A DNA stretch of 64,000 bases from Elysia crispata (Eukaryota > Mollusca > Gastropoda > Plakobranchidae): positions 62,001-126,000 of the forward strand of contig JAWDGP010006457.1 of assembly GCA_033675545.1 (NCBI GenBank), given 5' to 3'. This document shows, piece after piece, positions 24,606 to 45,000 of the stretch (position 1 is the first letter of the stretch; every line of letters starts with the position of its first letter). Below the pieces are notes generated by a model, which did not search any database, was not told where the DNA came from, and saw only the letters and a list, made by a program, of their open reading frames with translations. The translations under genes and the position numbers were made by a program.

Positions 24606-25099
24606 TTTGAACGCTAATAACAATTGCGCCCGGATGTTCCCTTTAAAAGATAGATCTATCTATATCTAAAGATAAAAAAAGGATATAAAATTAAATGTAA
24701 GATCGACTAATCTGGTCTAATGAATTTAACTTTTTAACCCGATATCCAATCTAGTAGTAGTAGAATTCGAAAACAAATTCGGCGCCTGGGTGATAGTGAC
24801 GATGTTGATGTTTATGGTGAAGGCAACTAGATCTAGATTATACTAGGCCTAGTCTCGTAAATAATTTGGCTTTCTCAAAGAAAAAAAATTATGCAGTGAA
24901 CACTGAAGGAAACTTTTGTTTGAGAAATATGTCAAAAGTTGGTTTTAAAAGGTTGTTTTAATGAAGTCAAATGATTTAATATCTGGTGGTGTCAACAGTA
25001 AAATAGTTGAAAAATTTGGTTTCATCGATACTATAACCGTAATATCGCCCTTCACAGACACCATTATTTTCCATTGGCCCACCTTGTCCAAGGGCAAAT

Positions 25100-25101
<2 letters not shown>

Positions 25102-25183
<82 letters not shown>
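25102..25183. repeat. (CT)41 array
   Basis: Uninterrupted CT dinucleotide array of 82 bp, about 0.5 kb upstream of the HURP start codon. Confidence 0.98.
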
Positions 25184-25188
<5 letters not shown>

Positions 25189-25556
25189 AACCTAACAATC
25201 TATGAGCAACACATTGAAGGTTATAAAAAGACCATGTTTTGCTGAAGAAAAGTTCATGTAGAGCATCTTCCGTGATAACAAAGTGCCCCCCCACTCAACC
25301 AAGTGCAGTCATCTCTTGAAAGTCCGAGAGGAAAGATGCGAATGCGCACACTGCGCTCGCTTTTGGGCGATAATCAGTGGGTCAGAATTTATTTTTAGCT
25401 TTCCCTAAGCTTCAACTCCGCGCCTGTCGCACATATTCTAGGTTTTTTTTTTTTCACTCTACATAATATGATCGAGTCTCTCTTAAAGTGATTGAGAGAG
25501 CGAGACAGACAGAATGATAGATAGCGAGAAGAAAGCGAAGCGAGCAAAGCAATGGA

Positions 25557-25602
25557 GAGAGAGAGCAAAAGAGATGGCAGGAAGAGATGGGCTGAAAACA
25601 GG

Positions 25603-25637
<35 letters not shown>
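25557..25637. repeat. GA-rich imperfect array
   Basis: Purine-rich stretch within a longer degenerate region (25,490-25,640), ending in a purer (GA)n run at 25,612-25,635. Confidence 0.85.
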
Positions 25638-25639
<2 letters not shown>

Positions 25640-25784
25640 AGGGGGGCAGCTCCTATTGGCGTGGCCAAAGTCCTATTTTTCTATTGTTAGCTATTCAGAA
25701 TCTTTGATGTAAAGTTATTTATGTTCTGTTGTTGAGGGAATCACTAAAGATAATATTGTCGTCCTTTATATTGCAATAAAAATA

Positions 25785-25890
25785 GTCTACCTGCAATGCC
25801 ATCTGGTTAAGAATAACCCAGGTATCGGTGATAAAATCTAGGGGGAAAAGTGATATTTCCAGTGTGCGCTGGCGGAAAAATTGGCGCCAT
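25785..25890 (-). promoter_or_regulatory. Candidate promoter and noncoding first exon of the HURP-like gene
   Basis: On the minus strand ATGGCATTGCAG|GTAGAC (donor at 25790-25785) could end a short first exon that splices to an acceptor (TTGTTATTAG) just before the coding ATG at 24605. About 80 bp upstream, 25871-25888 contains GGCGCCAATTTTTCCGCC (minus strand), two overlapping E2F-like sequences. This would suit a mitotic gene. No TATA box seen. Prediction only. Confidence 0.35.
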
Positions 25891-25899
25891 TTTCTGTTG

Positions 25900-28800
25900 C
25901 CATCAAAGTTTTTGAGGGAAAATTTGTAAAATATAAAAATTATAAATTTTATGCTATGTGTTTATTATTAATCTTACGTGCTTTTTTGGGGTTGATGCCA
26001 TGACGCATTCGAGGCTAGCGTTTCAGCTGTATTGCCCAGACTTTAGGATGCGCATATCATTCTTGATTTAACATGAATTCTTTACATAAAAAGTTGTTTC
26101 ATATTGTGCACAAAGACAAAACAACAAGATTCCTTGATTAATGATCAAGCCTTAAGTAGATAAAGAGGGTGAACATTTCTCCGAACAAATATGTTTTTTC
26201 CCCCCTGCCAAACAAAACACTTCCGAGTTATTCTCGTCAAAACAATCATTCACATTCACAGCATCATTTATCCAGAAGTTTTTCAATAATCAGAATCAAA
26301 CTCAATGATTCTCCGCCTGTAGAGTTACTCCTGTATATTTTTAGACTTTTACTCCCATGCTGAAAAGAATGAGCACGTAACAATATTATCTCAAGGGCTT
26401 GAAATAAAAATATTTTACTTAAAAATTACAATTTTCGTTTTGAATTTATTAAGAATATGTGACCAGTCTATCGGAAATCAAAATTAGACGAACACATAAC
26501 ATTGCTTTGGGCTAAAAAAAAAAAATCAACTTCAAATGATAATAAATTTGTTTTTAATTCAGCCTATTTTTAAGCTCAGTGTTGAACATTAAAAATAAAT
26601 GCTCTGACCTGTGAGTAGCTCCCAGATCAGAACAGAAGCGGCCACGACCTGTGAAGGTGGGCTTCAGTAGAAAAATGAAATTGCGTGAAAAACAAAGCAT
26701 CCTACTTTGTTATTTTTTTTTCACTGGACAAAGCTTTATCACATCTTACAGATTGCACATTACATTGTACCTTTAGTGAATCAGATCAGCACCTCACTGG
26801 AGAGATAAAGCAGGTGGAGACTGTGTGAAGAAAAGTGATCAGTTTTGATTTACTTTTTTGTTTAATAAGATCTCTAATCCATTTATAACGGAAAGAATGT
26901 CCTCTTGGCGACATATATGAGAACAATTTAACTGTCTCATTGTTCTGTACATGTTAAAGCTGTACATTGAGTGGCTCTGGAGGATACAAATATTTTTATT
27001 GTTCTGAAGTTTTCTATTTTTTCAACATAGATATCTTCTCCACATGTTCATTTGAACGAGGAATAATGCTTGTTTTATATATAATACAGCATTTTGTTTG
27101 CCAACTCAGTTTGTTGTTCCAATGGAAAGTGTTGTACAGCGGATTGTTGTTTTGTTTGTCACTGATGCCAATTGAGTCTTTTAGCTCTAGTTTAGCAATG
27201 GCTTTATTCAGGTAATCTACATAGTTTACAGGTAGAAGGAATAACAGTTACTAAATTGTAGGTGAATTGCTTTCGTTAAGCAGATATACTTTCAGTTCCG
27301 TGTGTGTCCAACGGAAGCTATGGTTGGCATCTAGCCTACAACCAACTGAAAATACTTCAAACATGAAATTAGTGAATTTAAAAGTCACATTGTAATAATT
27401 TGTTAAGCTTTTAATGAAAATTAACATTGTTCAGGCGACTTGATTCAGAACGAAACTCATCAGAAATCTCTTCATAAGCGCATAAGAAGCATATATATTA
27501 ACAGTAAGGTATCGGGTGTTTCATTCTAGCTAACCGCTGTAAATTAAATACACTTCAACGCGAATTTTTTTTTAAGGGGTTATGTATTTGCCTTTAGTTG
27601 GTCTAGAAGTCCTGATTGAGACAATCGTATTACAAGGACCTCCTCGCCAAGGCCTAAAGTTCTGTTAATGTAGGCCAACTACATACACAAGTTTGAGCTC
27701 AAAACATTGCAAACTTTATACGAAAGCAATTGTTAAAGACTGAATTTCTTCAAATTAAACACAATAATGATAGAATTGGTCTGTTTAAAATAAATATTTT
27801 ATAGTTTAGTTAATTCATAACAAAGTCATTACTTAGACAATACTCTGCCGCAACAGATCTATCTGGGTGTGTGCGTGTGTGTCTTCAGAAACTTTGCAAT
27901 TTTTGTTTATTTAGATGAGCATTAAATAGAGTGAGTACTCTAAATATTTAACGTCTGAACTGGGTAATGTCGACGGATGTACATTAGGTAAGTATTCTGT
28001 TTGAACACATAGCCAAAAGTATATGCAGTGCTCTAAATAGTTTATTTTCAGAGGAGCAGATTGAATTGCTTTAAATATAGCTGCCACGGTCATAACCTTG
28101 CAGTTGCTGTTGTTGTCGAAATCATCCTCAAGTTATCATGCTGTCACCCGTATAGTCTGCCACCACCAGTGGAAGAAGCATTTAGTGATTCATTTTAGAA
28201 CCCGTATGGTATTGACCCTGACAGTCTGGTTTACTGGATGAAGCGCATGTCTACATGCTGAACCCTTTTTGAAATCTTTTCAGTAAGATATCAAATTGTA
28301 TATAGGATACACAATGGTGCATGTAATATTACCTATTACCTTACGTTTTTTTTTCTCTTTGTTGAAGACAAAATAGTAATATCAACCACCCTGACATTGT
28401 AACGCAAGCCGATACTGGGATGATTCATGTCTTAATCATAGTTTCTGAATCCTTTTATTACCGGGACCAAACAGAGTGTTCCTCATGTTTAATATTTTAC
28501 ACCCTATATAATCCAATTCAGCTTAGTCGGTTTCTGACTTTGAAGTCTTTATTTTCCCTTTCCGAGATTATTTGTAAAAAGTTGAAGGAGACGCATGAAA
28601 ATAGGGGATGTAAGAAAGCCATGAAGTTAACTCTCCACTATACATATTCACATTTTTATGGAATGGGATGTGACAACAGAAAGCGAGCATCACAAAGTAA
28701 ATTGTGTCCATGTTATTTTTAATCTCGTCAGGCATTATTATTACACCGCGTCGTGCAGATAGTAGTTCACGGCTTCACGTCTCTATTTTCATTGTTGCTG

Positions 28801-29150
28801 TTGCGCTGTTGAGACAGACTTTCACTCATAATATGTTATTACATGTATACATGTTGTTTTTTTCTTATTATTTATTCTTAGTTGCGGGCCTTAATTTTTA
28901 TTGTAGAGGGAAATTGTTTCAAGAGACGGATTCTTGCCTGAAATATTCCGAGAAATGCGTCTGGGCCAGCTCGGTAGGTTTTCTCCACGTTTATTCGTTA
29001 ACTTGAAAGTGAAACAGAAAAGTAAGCTTTTTGCAACTTGTTTCTAGTCCGCACAAGTATGTAAGGAACTTAACATAGAAAATACTTTTCTGTAGTTGCT
29101 TTTGAATATAAAATATATACCTTTTTTATACTCTCTCTCTTTCACACACG
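25900..29150. other. Intergenic interval between HURP-like and alpha-tubulin genes
   Basis: No reading frame with convincing codon structure, no splice-phase chain and no family motif seen on either strand. AT-rich; short GT-rich run near 27,865. Small ORFs here are unsupported. Confidence 0.6.
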
Positions 29151-29194
29151 CACACAGATAAATGAGCGCCCCCCCCCCCTAACTATCTCTCCCC

Positions 29195-29197
<3 letters not shown>

Positions 29198-29279
<82 letters not shown>
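29198..29279. repeat. (CT)n array preceded by a C-run
   Basis: About 80 bp of CT, preceded by a run of ten or more C at 29,169-29,179. Downstream of the tubulin 3' end. Confidence 0.95.
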
Positions 29280-29659
29280 ACCTCTACCTCCACCTTTCGC
29301 CGAATAATTGTTCGTAATGCAAAAAGGCTCAATTTGCAACATAAAAAGATAATATTATTATTAACGAGATACAATGGTCAAAAAACGCAACAAACTAATA
29401 TTGAGCATGAAACAAACGTGGTTCTTTATTGCAGTAGAACGTAATTCTTTTCAGGGAAGTTCTTTTCTTCATTTTTCATGAAAAATAACAACGGAAAAGA
29501 ACAAATTAATGAAGAAGCAGGATCCATGAACCGTAAAAAAATCACTGATGCAGTGAGTAGGGGACAAATAAATGCTGGAAGAGCTAGAATGGTATAGATT
29601 GCACACTGCAATATTGAAATTATCATATTAAAAGAAACATGGCTTAGCTAAATGGGAGA

Positions 29660-29665
29660 TTTATT
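29660..29665 (-). terminator. Candidate poly(A) signal for alpha-tubulin
   Basis: AATAAA on the minus strand, 368 bp after the tubulin stop codon. Another AATAAA lies near 29,430. Choice not resolvable from sequence. Confidence 0.35.
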
Positions 29666-30032
29666 AAGCTCATAGTTCTAGCAGCCAACTGACAGTGAAG
29701 GTTTGAATCCAAAAAATCCTTAAGAGACTGCTACATACATGTATTAATTAGTCTGCAGGACAAGGTTCTTTTGTCACTTATTTTCTTTTGTTGAAATACT
29801 ATTAACCAAATCTCCCAAGACGCGAGATTTCCTCATTGGCGCAGATTGAAAGGTTTGCAAACACAAGTGTTACATATATGTACTTAGCACAATTCAGTCC
29901 AGCAAGTGCATGGATGCGGGGATGAAATTGGACAGATTTGATGTAAAGTATAAAATAAAACAAAGAAACAAAAAAAAAAATCATTCCTTGCAATGGTCCC
30001 AATTACTCTTATGTGGCAAGAGAGGTGTAGAA

Positions 30033-37001
<6,969 letters not shown>

Positions 37002-37132
37002 TTTTAGTGTGGACCTTTAGCTTGGATGGGAACTGGTGATGAGAGAGTCTGTTACACAGTAGAAGCTGAGGGCAAACCTCACTGCGACGTTAGGAGTCGA
37101 TCGTGAGTAAGCACCAAGTGAATCTGCTGGAA

Positions 37133-37210
37133 TGGCGTGCTCACTCAGGCCGCTGCGTATTTTAAAACCGACTGGCCGCCCATGCGAGTGTAACCGTGGA
37201 TTCTGATTGG
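37133..37210 (-). promoter_or_regulatory. TUBA: Alpha-tubulin core promoter
   Basis: Minus strand reads CCAAT (37210-37206), then a TATA-like TTTTAAAATA (37167-37158), then an initiator-like CCATTCC with its A at 37133, 31-34 bases downstream of the TATA-like box. The spacing is as expected for a focused RNA polymerase II promoter and places a 5' UTR of about 130 nt before the ATG. Confidence 0.65.
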
Positions 37211-38252
37211 TTGATGATTGATGCCGGCACCATGAATATTAAATTACCGCCAGCTTTCAACTAAAACCACTGGTTAGCATGAGTGTAGTACCAGGAAAGT
37301 CAAAAACTACGTGTAGCGTACGAAATTAGGGCATTCTTGATGCATGATTTTTTTTCTATCGTTAAACTAGTCATATTGAAAATGTTTTTTTTTAATCCGG
37401 GTAAACAGATGAAATAGTTGCTTTGTGTGCAGGTTTAGTTAAAACTAATCTACGCGGTAGTTATATATAGAGAGAGGATTTGGTTTAGATTTTTTATAAA
37501 GCAGATTATTTATGATGCAGACACGTTCTATACAACGGTTCGGGTCGATACTTATTATTCCACATTCAAGATGGGTATCTACACACATAAATTTGTATCA
37601 TGTGATGTTAAAGACAACTACAATGAACCTTCTGCACCCCACCCCTTTTCACCCCACACACAATTGTTTTTCTTGAATTACCTCAACTAGAGCGATATGC
37701 CGCTCTTATTTTAGCCGCGTTGCCACGTACTTCTTCCCTTTTTTTTTTTTTTTCACATCTTCCACGACTGCCCTAATATGTGCGCGTTCCTAGAATAAAC
37801 TCGGCAAAGCTGATAAGAGTGGCACAGTGGCTGTGTAATTTATTCAACACGTCTGTTGCTACCGGCAACGGCAACAGATTGGTGCAGCTTTTTAGCATAG
37901 GGTATGGATAAACTATCAATAATAAAAAAAAAAACCCAACCTCTCTGAGCCAACGGTTACTCCACAACCATGAGGTTTCATGGGGTGTGACCGTGCTCCT
38001 CTACCATCGCTTCTTGCTTCTCTGCTTAGGGTACATTGTTAAATCTCGGAACAATAACGTTGAGTTTTGACTGAAGCTAATTAACTTTTCAATAGAATCA
38101 CGCTTGTCAGATCTACCTACTTATCTCTATCACCATTCCTCTGCTCTTTCTTTTTCCATTTTGCTATGTCAATAATAATTACCCTGTTGCAATTCGTCAT
38201 CATCTCTGTTTGTATCTCCCTCTCTCCATTTTATTTCGCCTCTTAGCACTAA

Positions 38253-38267
38253 CCCCCCCCCCCCCTC

Positions 38268-38360
<93 letters not shown>
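38253..38360. repeat. C-run plus (CT)n array
   Basis: About 14 C at 38,253-38,266, then about 90 bp of CT. Confidence 0.95.
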
Positions 38361-38363
<3 letters not shown>

Positions 38364-39579
38364 TTCTCTGCAATTTGCATCTTTCCTTAATATTTTCTTT
38401 TAACTTCTTTTTTGCACCTAAACCTTTTGACTCTTCTCACTTTTTCTACCTTTTTTATTCGCCCTTGCTATCTTTTTGTTTCTCCGTGTTCCCTCTCTCA
38501 TACACAAACATGTGAGGAAGGGGTGGCAGGTGATGTTGTTTGCAAAAGGGTGACTAGTTTGTCATCGAGACCCAACCCAAGAAAGTTCTCTATGACACTA
38601 CTAAGGCAGGTTTATTTCACATGAGGATGCCGGCAGCACAGAGAAAATGCGATTGTTGGGAAAACGTATGAGTGTGCCTTGGTTTCATACTACACCCAAA
38701 GTGGCCAGTTCGTAATTTTGCGTTTTCTTATATATGAATAAACGTATGCGATGCTTCATAAATTTGGCATATTAAATATGTAGTCTCCTGCATTGCATGT
38801 TTGTGTTTGTCTTAAGGTAGCCATCACGATTTTTGGTAAAATGGTTAATGTTTTTCATTTAATGAAAGTGAGTATACAGATGAGAATTGTATATAATTAT
38901 GACTGTTTCATTCTAAAATATAATACATCTTTTTGTAGTTTGCTTCTTGCTCTTTAAAACCAATGAGAAAGAAAATTGTTCTTGGTTTGAAAAACAAGAG
39001 TGCCAATTTAAAATCCTTCATTAAGGTTTATTTTTGTGGTTATGAAGAGTGTTGCAAAAGTGTATGGCCAGTATTAGCTGAATCAGCGAAAGAAAAGATA
39101 GAGTAACACTGGTTCAGCTATTTTGGAGAATGAAGATGGATGAAAAGAAGACTTCTTCTTGAACCTTTAAAAGATGATTTCTCAGAAAAAGAACGAACTT
39201 AAAAAAAAAAAATGAGCTGTTCATGACACATGGCTCATACTCGACACCATTCTAACTGTCGAATTTTAATTTATATCGTAGTCGATGAGTTTCACACAAA
39301 AAAGAAGCGAAGATAGCGCCTACATGCTCCTCCCGCAATACATCATGTTTTTATGCATAGCCAGGCACAACCGCCTTTTCACTGAAGTGTGTTATGATGA
39401 TTCGATGCCGTAAGATACTAAGCAAGGAGAAGGGGGGCGTAAGATTTCTGAGTGAGCAAAATTTAAAAAAAGGAACAAAAATTTAAATACACTGTATATA
39501 AATGTCCGTAAGTCTCTTTCCTCAAGGCATGCAATTCGATTGCGTTCTGACTAGATATACAAAGAGTGTGTGTGTTTGT

Positions 39580-40010
39580 GAGAGAGGGAGAGAGAGAGAA
39601 AAATGGAGGGAGAGTAAAAAGAGAGACACATAGAGAAAGAGAAAGAGACAGAGAGAGGGGGGAGAGGGGTTGCGCGTGAGTCATACCTTCCTCTGTGCTC
39701 TGTGTCAAAGCTGGAAAAACTGGCTGGACAGGGGAGATGGGCGGGGCCAACACGCGCACAAAGAGGTATCACAGTGCAAGGTCATCAAACACTTAAATCA
39801 AATATAACAGCGAGTTTAAGAAAATTTGAGGTAACGAGATAGATCTAAAGAGAGGAGAGGGAAAGAGAAAAAAAGAAAATGAGAGAGTGATAGAAGGGGA
39901 AGAGAGGGAGAGGGAGTGAAGAGAGACAGAGACAGAGAGAGACAGAGAGAGGGAAAAAGTAGTATAGAGAGAGGGAAAGAGAGACAGGCACAGAGAAAGA
40001 GACAGACAGA
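39580..40010. repeat. Long degenerate GA-rich region
   Basis: About 400 bp of imperfect purine tracts (GA, GACA, GGGA) with a small non-repetitive island near 39,680-39,820. Confidence 0.85.
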
Positions 40011-40329
40011 ACGGCAGAGTTGATGGCAGAGAATTTGTGTTGAAGAAAAAAATTGGTAGGACAATGGCATGATTCAGGGAAAATAAATAATTTTTACATA
40101 ATAAAGTGGGGAAGAGAATGGCAGTGTGTGAGAGTGTATGTGTAAGGGGGAAGGTTAAAGGGTAGCTTAACTATTATCATTCAGTGGAAACAATGAAATG
40201 GTAAGAGAAAGAGAGAGATAGAGAGAAAAGGAGGGAGCTTGACGGATGAGGATACATGAAAGAGTAAGACAAAGAAGAAGAAAATCATTTACTCATTCAA
40301 TGAGACAATCAATCTGTTTCCTCTTATTC

Positions 40330-40520
40330 ACAAGCCGTTGAGGAGCATATAGTGGTATCCCAACACCGCCACCACGAGAACAGCAGTATCCCAACACCAC
40401 CATGCGAATGACTCAGAGCAGACACGCTCAGATACTGGGATCGAACCTCTATGCAGTTTTCCTTGCTGATCTCATCGCACACCCCCTCTGCTAGTACTGC
40501 TCAATGTGCACCGTTGCTGA
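40330..40520 (-). mobile_element. tRNA-derived SINE candidate
   Basis: Minus strand has an A-box-like TAGCAGAGGGGG (40493-40482) and, about 35 bp on, a perfect B box GGTTCGATCCC (40447-40437), the internal pol III promoter arrangement. Downstream is a non-tRNA body with a duplicated TGTTGGGATAC phrase. No tRNA cloverleaf can be drawn, so a functional tRNA gene is unlikely. Confidence 0.5.
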
Positions 40521-40599
40521 GGTAAAAAGGGGGTAGGTGTGAGACGAGGGAGAAAAAGAGAAGAGGAGCAGTTAAAGACACTCAGAGAAAAAGAGAGGG

Positions 40600-40632
40600 G
40601 GGGGGGGGGGGGAGAGAGAGAGAGAGAGAGAG
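40600..40632. repeat. G-run plus (GA)n
   Basis: About 14 G followed by GA units; mirror image of the C-run plus CT arrays elsewhere. Confidence 0.95.
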
Positions 40633-40771
40633 CAATCTTTTTATCTGTCTGCAGATACAGACGTATAAAAACCAACCTCTTTCTGTCTATATAATCTATC
40701 ATCTATCTATCTCTATATCTCTCACTACATGTACCTACCTGTCCAACCATCCAACTACAATTGGGATTTTA

Positions 40772-40773
<2 letters not shown>

Positions 40774-40820
<47 letters not shown>
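40774..40820. repeat. (AT)n microsatellite
   Basis: About 23 uninterrupted AT units, followed by ATCT-type repeats and a T-run at 40,880-40,903. Confidence 0.97.
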
Positions 40821-40824
<4 letters not shown>

Positions 40825-40865
40825 CTTTCTATCTATCTGTTTGTGTGTCTGTCTATATATCTATC

Positions 40866-40896
<31 letters not shown>

Positions 40897-41296
40897 TTTT
40901 TTTAATCAATCTATCTATTGTATTAACTGACTTTCTTTGCAACAGCAAATTACTTTGTAAAAGCTTGGCTATTCATAATTTTTATCACTCTTTCTATTAC
41001 CATCTGTTGGCCTATCTCTTTTTTAGTCTATCTATCTATCTTTCTATATAGCTATTAAAACACCAATCTCAAAGTTAATCAATTTATCTTTCCATATGTA
41101 TACGTATCTCTGTCTAGATATAGTATCCATCTTCACCCTTTATTATTTTTCTAACACGCTGACATAATGCCAAATTGATTTCCCTCCACAGCCTCTGCAC
41201 GTCTCTATTCCTAAGAGCCCACTACCACTCAGATCTAACAGATATAAGCCATATCCAATATATTCCATTGCAACGGTGTCCGTACCCCCCTCCCCC

Positions 41297-41299
<3 letters not shown>

Positions 41300-41379
<80 letters not shown>
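41300..41379. repeat. C-rich stretch plus (CT)n array
   Basis: CCCCCCTCCCCCCTCC at 41,284-41,299, then about 80 bp of CT. Confidence 0.95.
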
Positions 41380-41381
<2 letters not shown>

Positions 41382-41739
41382 ATTATTTTTTTCGTCCTCC
41401 GTGCTCTCTCCTCTAGCCGCCACTATCCCTTCCTCTTCCTCTTTTATTATTAACTTCTCTCCTGCTCTATCTCTCTATCTCTTTCAAATGACCAAGAATA
41501 TTAAAACTACAAGAACACAAAATCATTGTGAGATGCTAACGAAAATTAAATCAGCACCTTATCATATAACTCTATTTCGAATGTTATGATCAAACTAAAA
41601 AAAAACTCTTGGTTTGTTCTCAGATAACTAGAAGTTTTACTAATTTGAACACCGAAATTACTTGAGCAATATCAGAAAATCAGGAAGAAAAAAATAAATG
41701 CAGGTTGAAGAAATAATAGTTCAGTAACAGAAGCAGTTG

Positions 41740-42025
<286 letters not shown>

Positions 42026-45000
42026 TGTCGTGGTATTGAAAGTATATAGGAAATCAGTCTGGGTTTCAGTAAACCAAAATTATTACAACAAATTGTTTAC
42101 ATTCTGCACATTATTTTCATGTGCTATCTTTTCGTGGACATTTTCTTTTCTTACAAACTTTCGTAATCCATCTCATAAAAGAAATTGAGTTGTTACTATG
42201 GCTTTTGCGCTTCTGTATGATCCGCGTCAATTCCGCTCTTAATAATCTTTAGAAGCATCCAAAACCGCTTTTCATTCATCTAAGGTGGAGCAGTTGTGGT
42301 TGTGGGTTGAGAGTTCCGCCATAGTATTTGCAGAAAGGGTCTATCTTTCTCGCGTTCGAGCTCCACGCTGCTTTTCCACAGACACATCCAACAATTCAAT
42401 TGAAGCTTATAAATAACGTAAGCAGGTTTGAGCTTCATTGGTCATTAAACCGTCATGATGCGTGAGAAAATATTTTACAAATTTCAATATTGCATAATGA
42501 TTGATGATAATAGCAAGAAGTCTGAAGCTCAGAAAAGTCAGAATCAAACGAACACCTGGCAACGGCTTTGATATACTGCTGCGTTATTTATAACAGCCTC
42601 TCATTACTCTGCCTTTTTTTTTTTTTTTTGCTGTTCGACTCACCTGTCTATTGTTGATTGAATAGATCGTCACTAAACTATGCATTTGAATCGATTATGC
42701 TGAGCTGAAATGTTATATACATGTGTGTGAGTGTGTATATACATGAGAATCTATTGTGTGTGTTTATTCAAATCTCTCATAATTCATGTTTTTATACATG
42801 TACCTTTCTAACGCGTCCACAATCGCTCAATTTGCTTTTATTTGCCTTATCAATAATTTGTATCTAGTGTTTCCTTGAAAAATTCAAGTAGGCTCATTTC
42901 AATTTTATTGTTATCAAAAGATTATCAGGTTGATTGTATTTGCTCACATTTCGTACAGATGAGGACGCTTTATTATAGAGAGCAACTGAGTGTGATTGTT
43001 ACAGGTATGAGTAATCTGGTTTATTGATTGAATGTATATTGAACTGAACGCTTCAGAATGTCTCGACGAATCGATGTGCGGCGCTTTCCCTGAGATGACT
43101 CACCTTCAAAGCTCGACGGTGCCGGCACTCAGAATAGTTAAAAGTGATCACCCGTGAAGAAAGAATGTAAGGAATTGATTTGGTGCAATCTCACGCATGC
43201 TTATTGGTGTGAATCGTTTAGTTCTACTACTAGCCACGTTTGGATGATTACAGATAATATAGTAATGTTACGTAGAACGTCAACTATAAAGCATCACAGT
43301 ATCAAAACATAGTTCAACATGTGTATCCCTTATCTTTTTCTAGTATGCAATATACACATGACCAGAGTAGTTGAGCCCCATGTTTTTCTAACGTTTCTTT
43401 CGGTAGTTTTTATTTGTTTCGAGTCTACAAGGTTTACTTTTTTTAAGGCGACACAATCCCATGCTGTGCTCAGATGGATAAACCAATTAAAGGGACGATT
43501 TCAACACAATCTCTGTATGCGGATGTACTTAGCTTTAATTTGGGGCAAACTTTTATTACTAAAGCAAGAAAAGCTAAGTCAATAGAGTGTTTGGCTGCCA
43601 ATAATTGAATCATGGCGTACCTGCATTATCTTGCTGATAGGGTCTCCTCTTTTACGTTTTTAGAGGATACCTTTAAAATCCTCGAAACTTAGCTTGGAAT
43701 GATATTTCACCTAATAAATTTCTCTTAGTTTGGAAATAAATGGTAAGATTCTTTGCCACATGTTTTGGCCATTAACAGTGAAGATCATAGGTGTTACAAT
43801 TAATCTAATGATGTAAATATGATCCTTTCGAAGTGATAATATTGATGCCTCAATGTTTTGCAATTTACCTTTGAAACACTAACGTTAGGAAAAAATCTAA
43901 TTTCTCTGAAAATCTTTAAACTCAAGAATTTATGGATTAAGTTTTCATGTGATATTTGATACAGTGTGCACTATTAGTTTGCAAAGCAGCTGTTATCTTA
44001 TGCTGTAATGTTTCATCCTCATTTTCTTTTGCAAATATTCTCTTTGAAGTAAAGAATTATCGGGTAAATTATTCTCAGGTTAATATGAATTTAAGATGAA
44101 ACTTTGGAGATATTGCTTTGGTACTTTGGAAGGGACCAAATTTTATCAAAATTCATGAAGAAAAATGACAATAAACACATTATGTAATAAATATAAATGA
44201 TATATAGTAAGCATTTTGAGAAAATGAAATCACTTCAGAGATCTAAAGTAATCAACGCACTTTTCATGAGTAAGAATAAGAGAGAATACATTTGGGCTGC
44301 AAAGCTTTATTAAATCCAAATAGCTTGCACTGGGGCGACCATGGGAATCGGAAATAAAGATTGTAAATTCCAAAGAAAAAGAAAATTATTCTCTCAAGTT
44401 ATTTTCATGCCTCCATATCTCCTCACCAACTCTTTCTTCTCCACCAAATTTCCACCCTTTTCCGTCCAATTTTATATAATCATTTTTGCAGGGTTTTACA
44501 AAGCTACATGTATATGCTACAAGCTTAAACATGCATTGTTTATTAGCAATTTCTTAAGCGATTAGTCTAATTATGTTTTAAATATTTTCCTTAAAGTGTC
44601 ACAGTATTTGTGGCTATATGCAATGTAAAAAGAAAATTTTTGGGACATCAGAAAACTAGTACATAAAAAAAATATGGTTTTGTTAAGGAATGCAGCATTT
44701 TGTTTAGTTTTTTTATTAATTCACTTATCTGATCTCTAATCTTTACAAAAATGAATAAATTATGTGCATGATTTTCTTCTAACACTATAGAGACATGGTC
44801 ACTTTGACCAGTACTTAAACTAAGCTACCTTCACTATGTCTTTCCTCTTTGCCAAATTTCATAAAATTAAGATCAAGGCAATATTTGTGGTTGTATCAGT
44901 TTCCTCCCGTTTGCTTACTTTTTTTCCATTTATGTTGAATTTTTATCTCAAACAAAACCAATGCTTTTGGATATAGCAAGTAAGTTAAAGTTACAACCAG

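Larger units (their letters stand above)
23280..24845. repeat. Cluster of TCTAGA/AGATCT hexamer repeats
   Basis: Short tandem runs of the palindromic words AGATCT and TCTAGA at 23280, 23817, 24068, 24161-24210, 24650 and 24826, around the 5' end of the HURP-like gene. Each run has 2-4 overlapping units. Comparable runs recur at 63,205-63,650. Confidence 0.8.

Noticed and set aside
28420..28722. 100-codon plus-strand frames at 28.4-29.0 kb
   Set aside because: No family motif, no splice chain, codon use like noncoding DNA.
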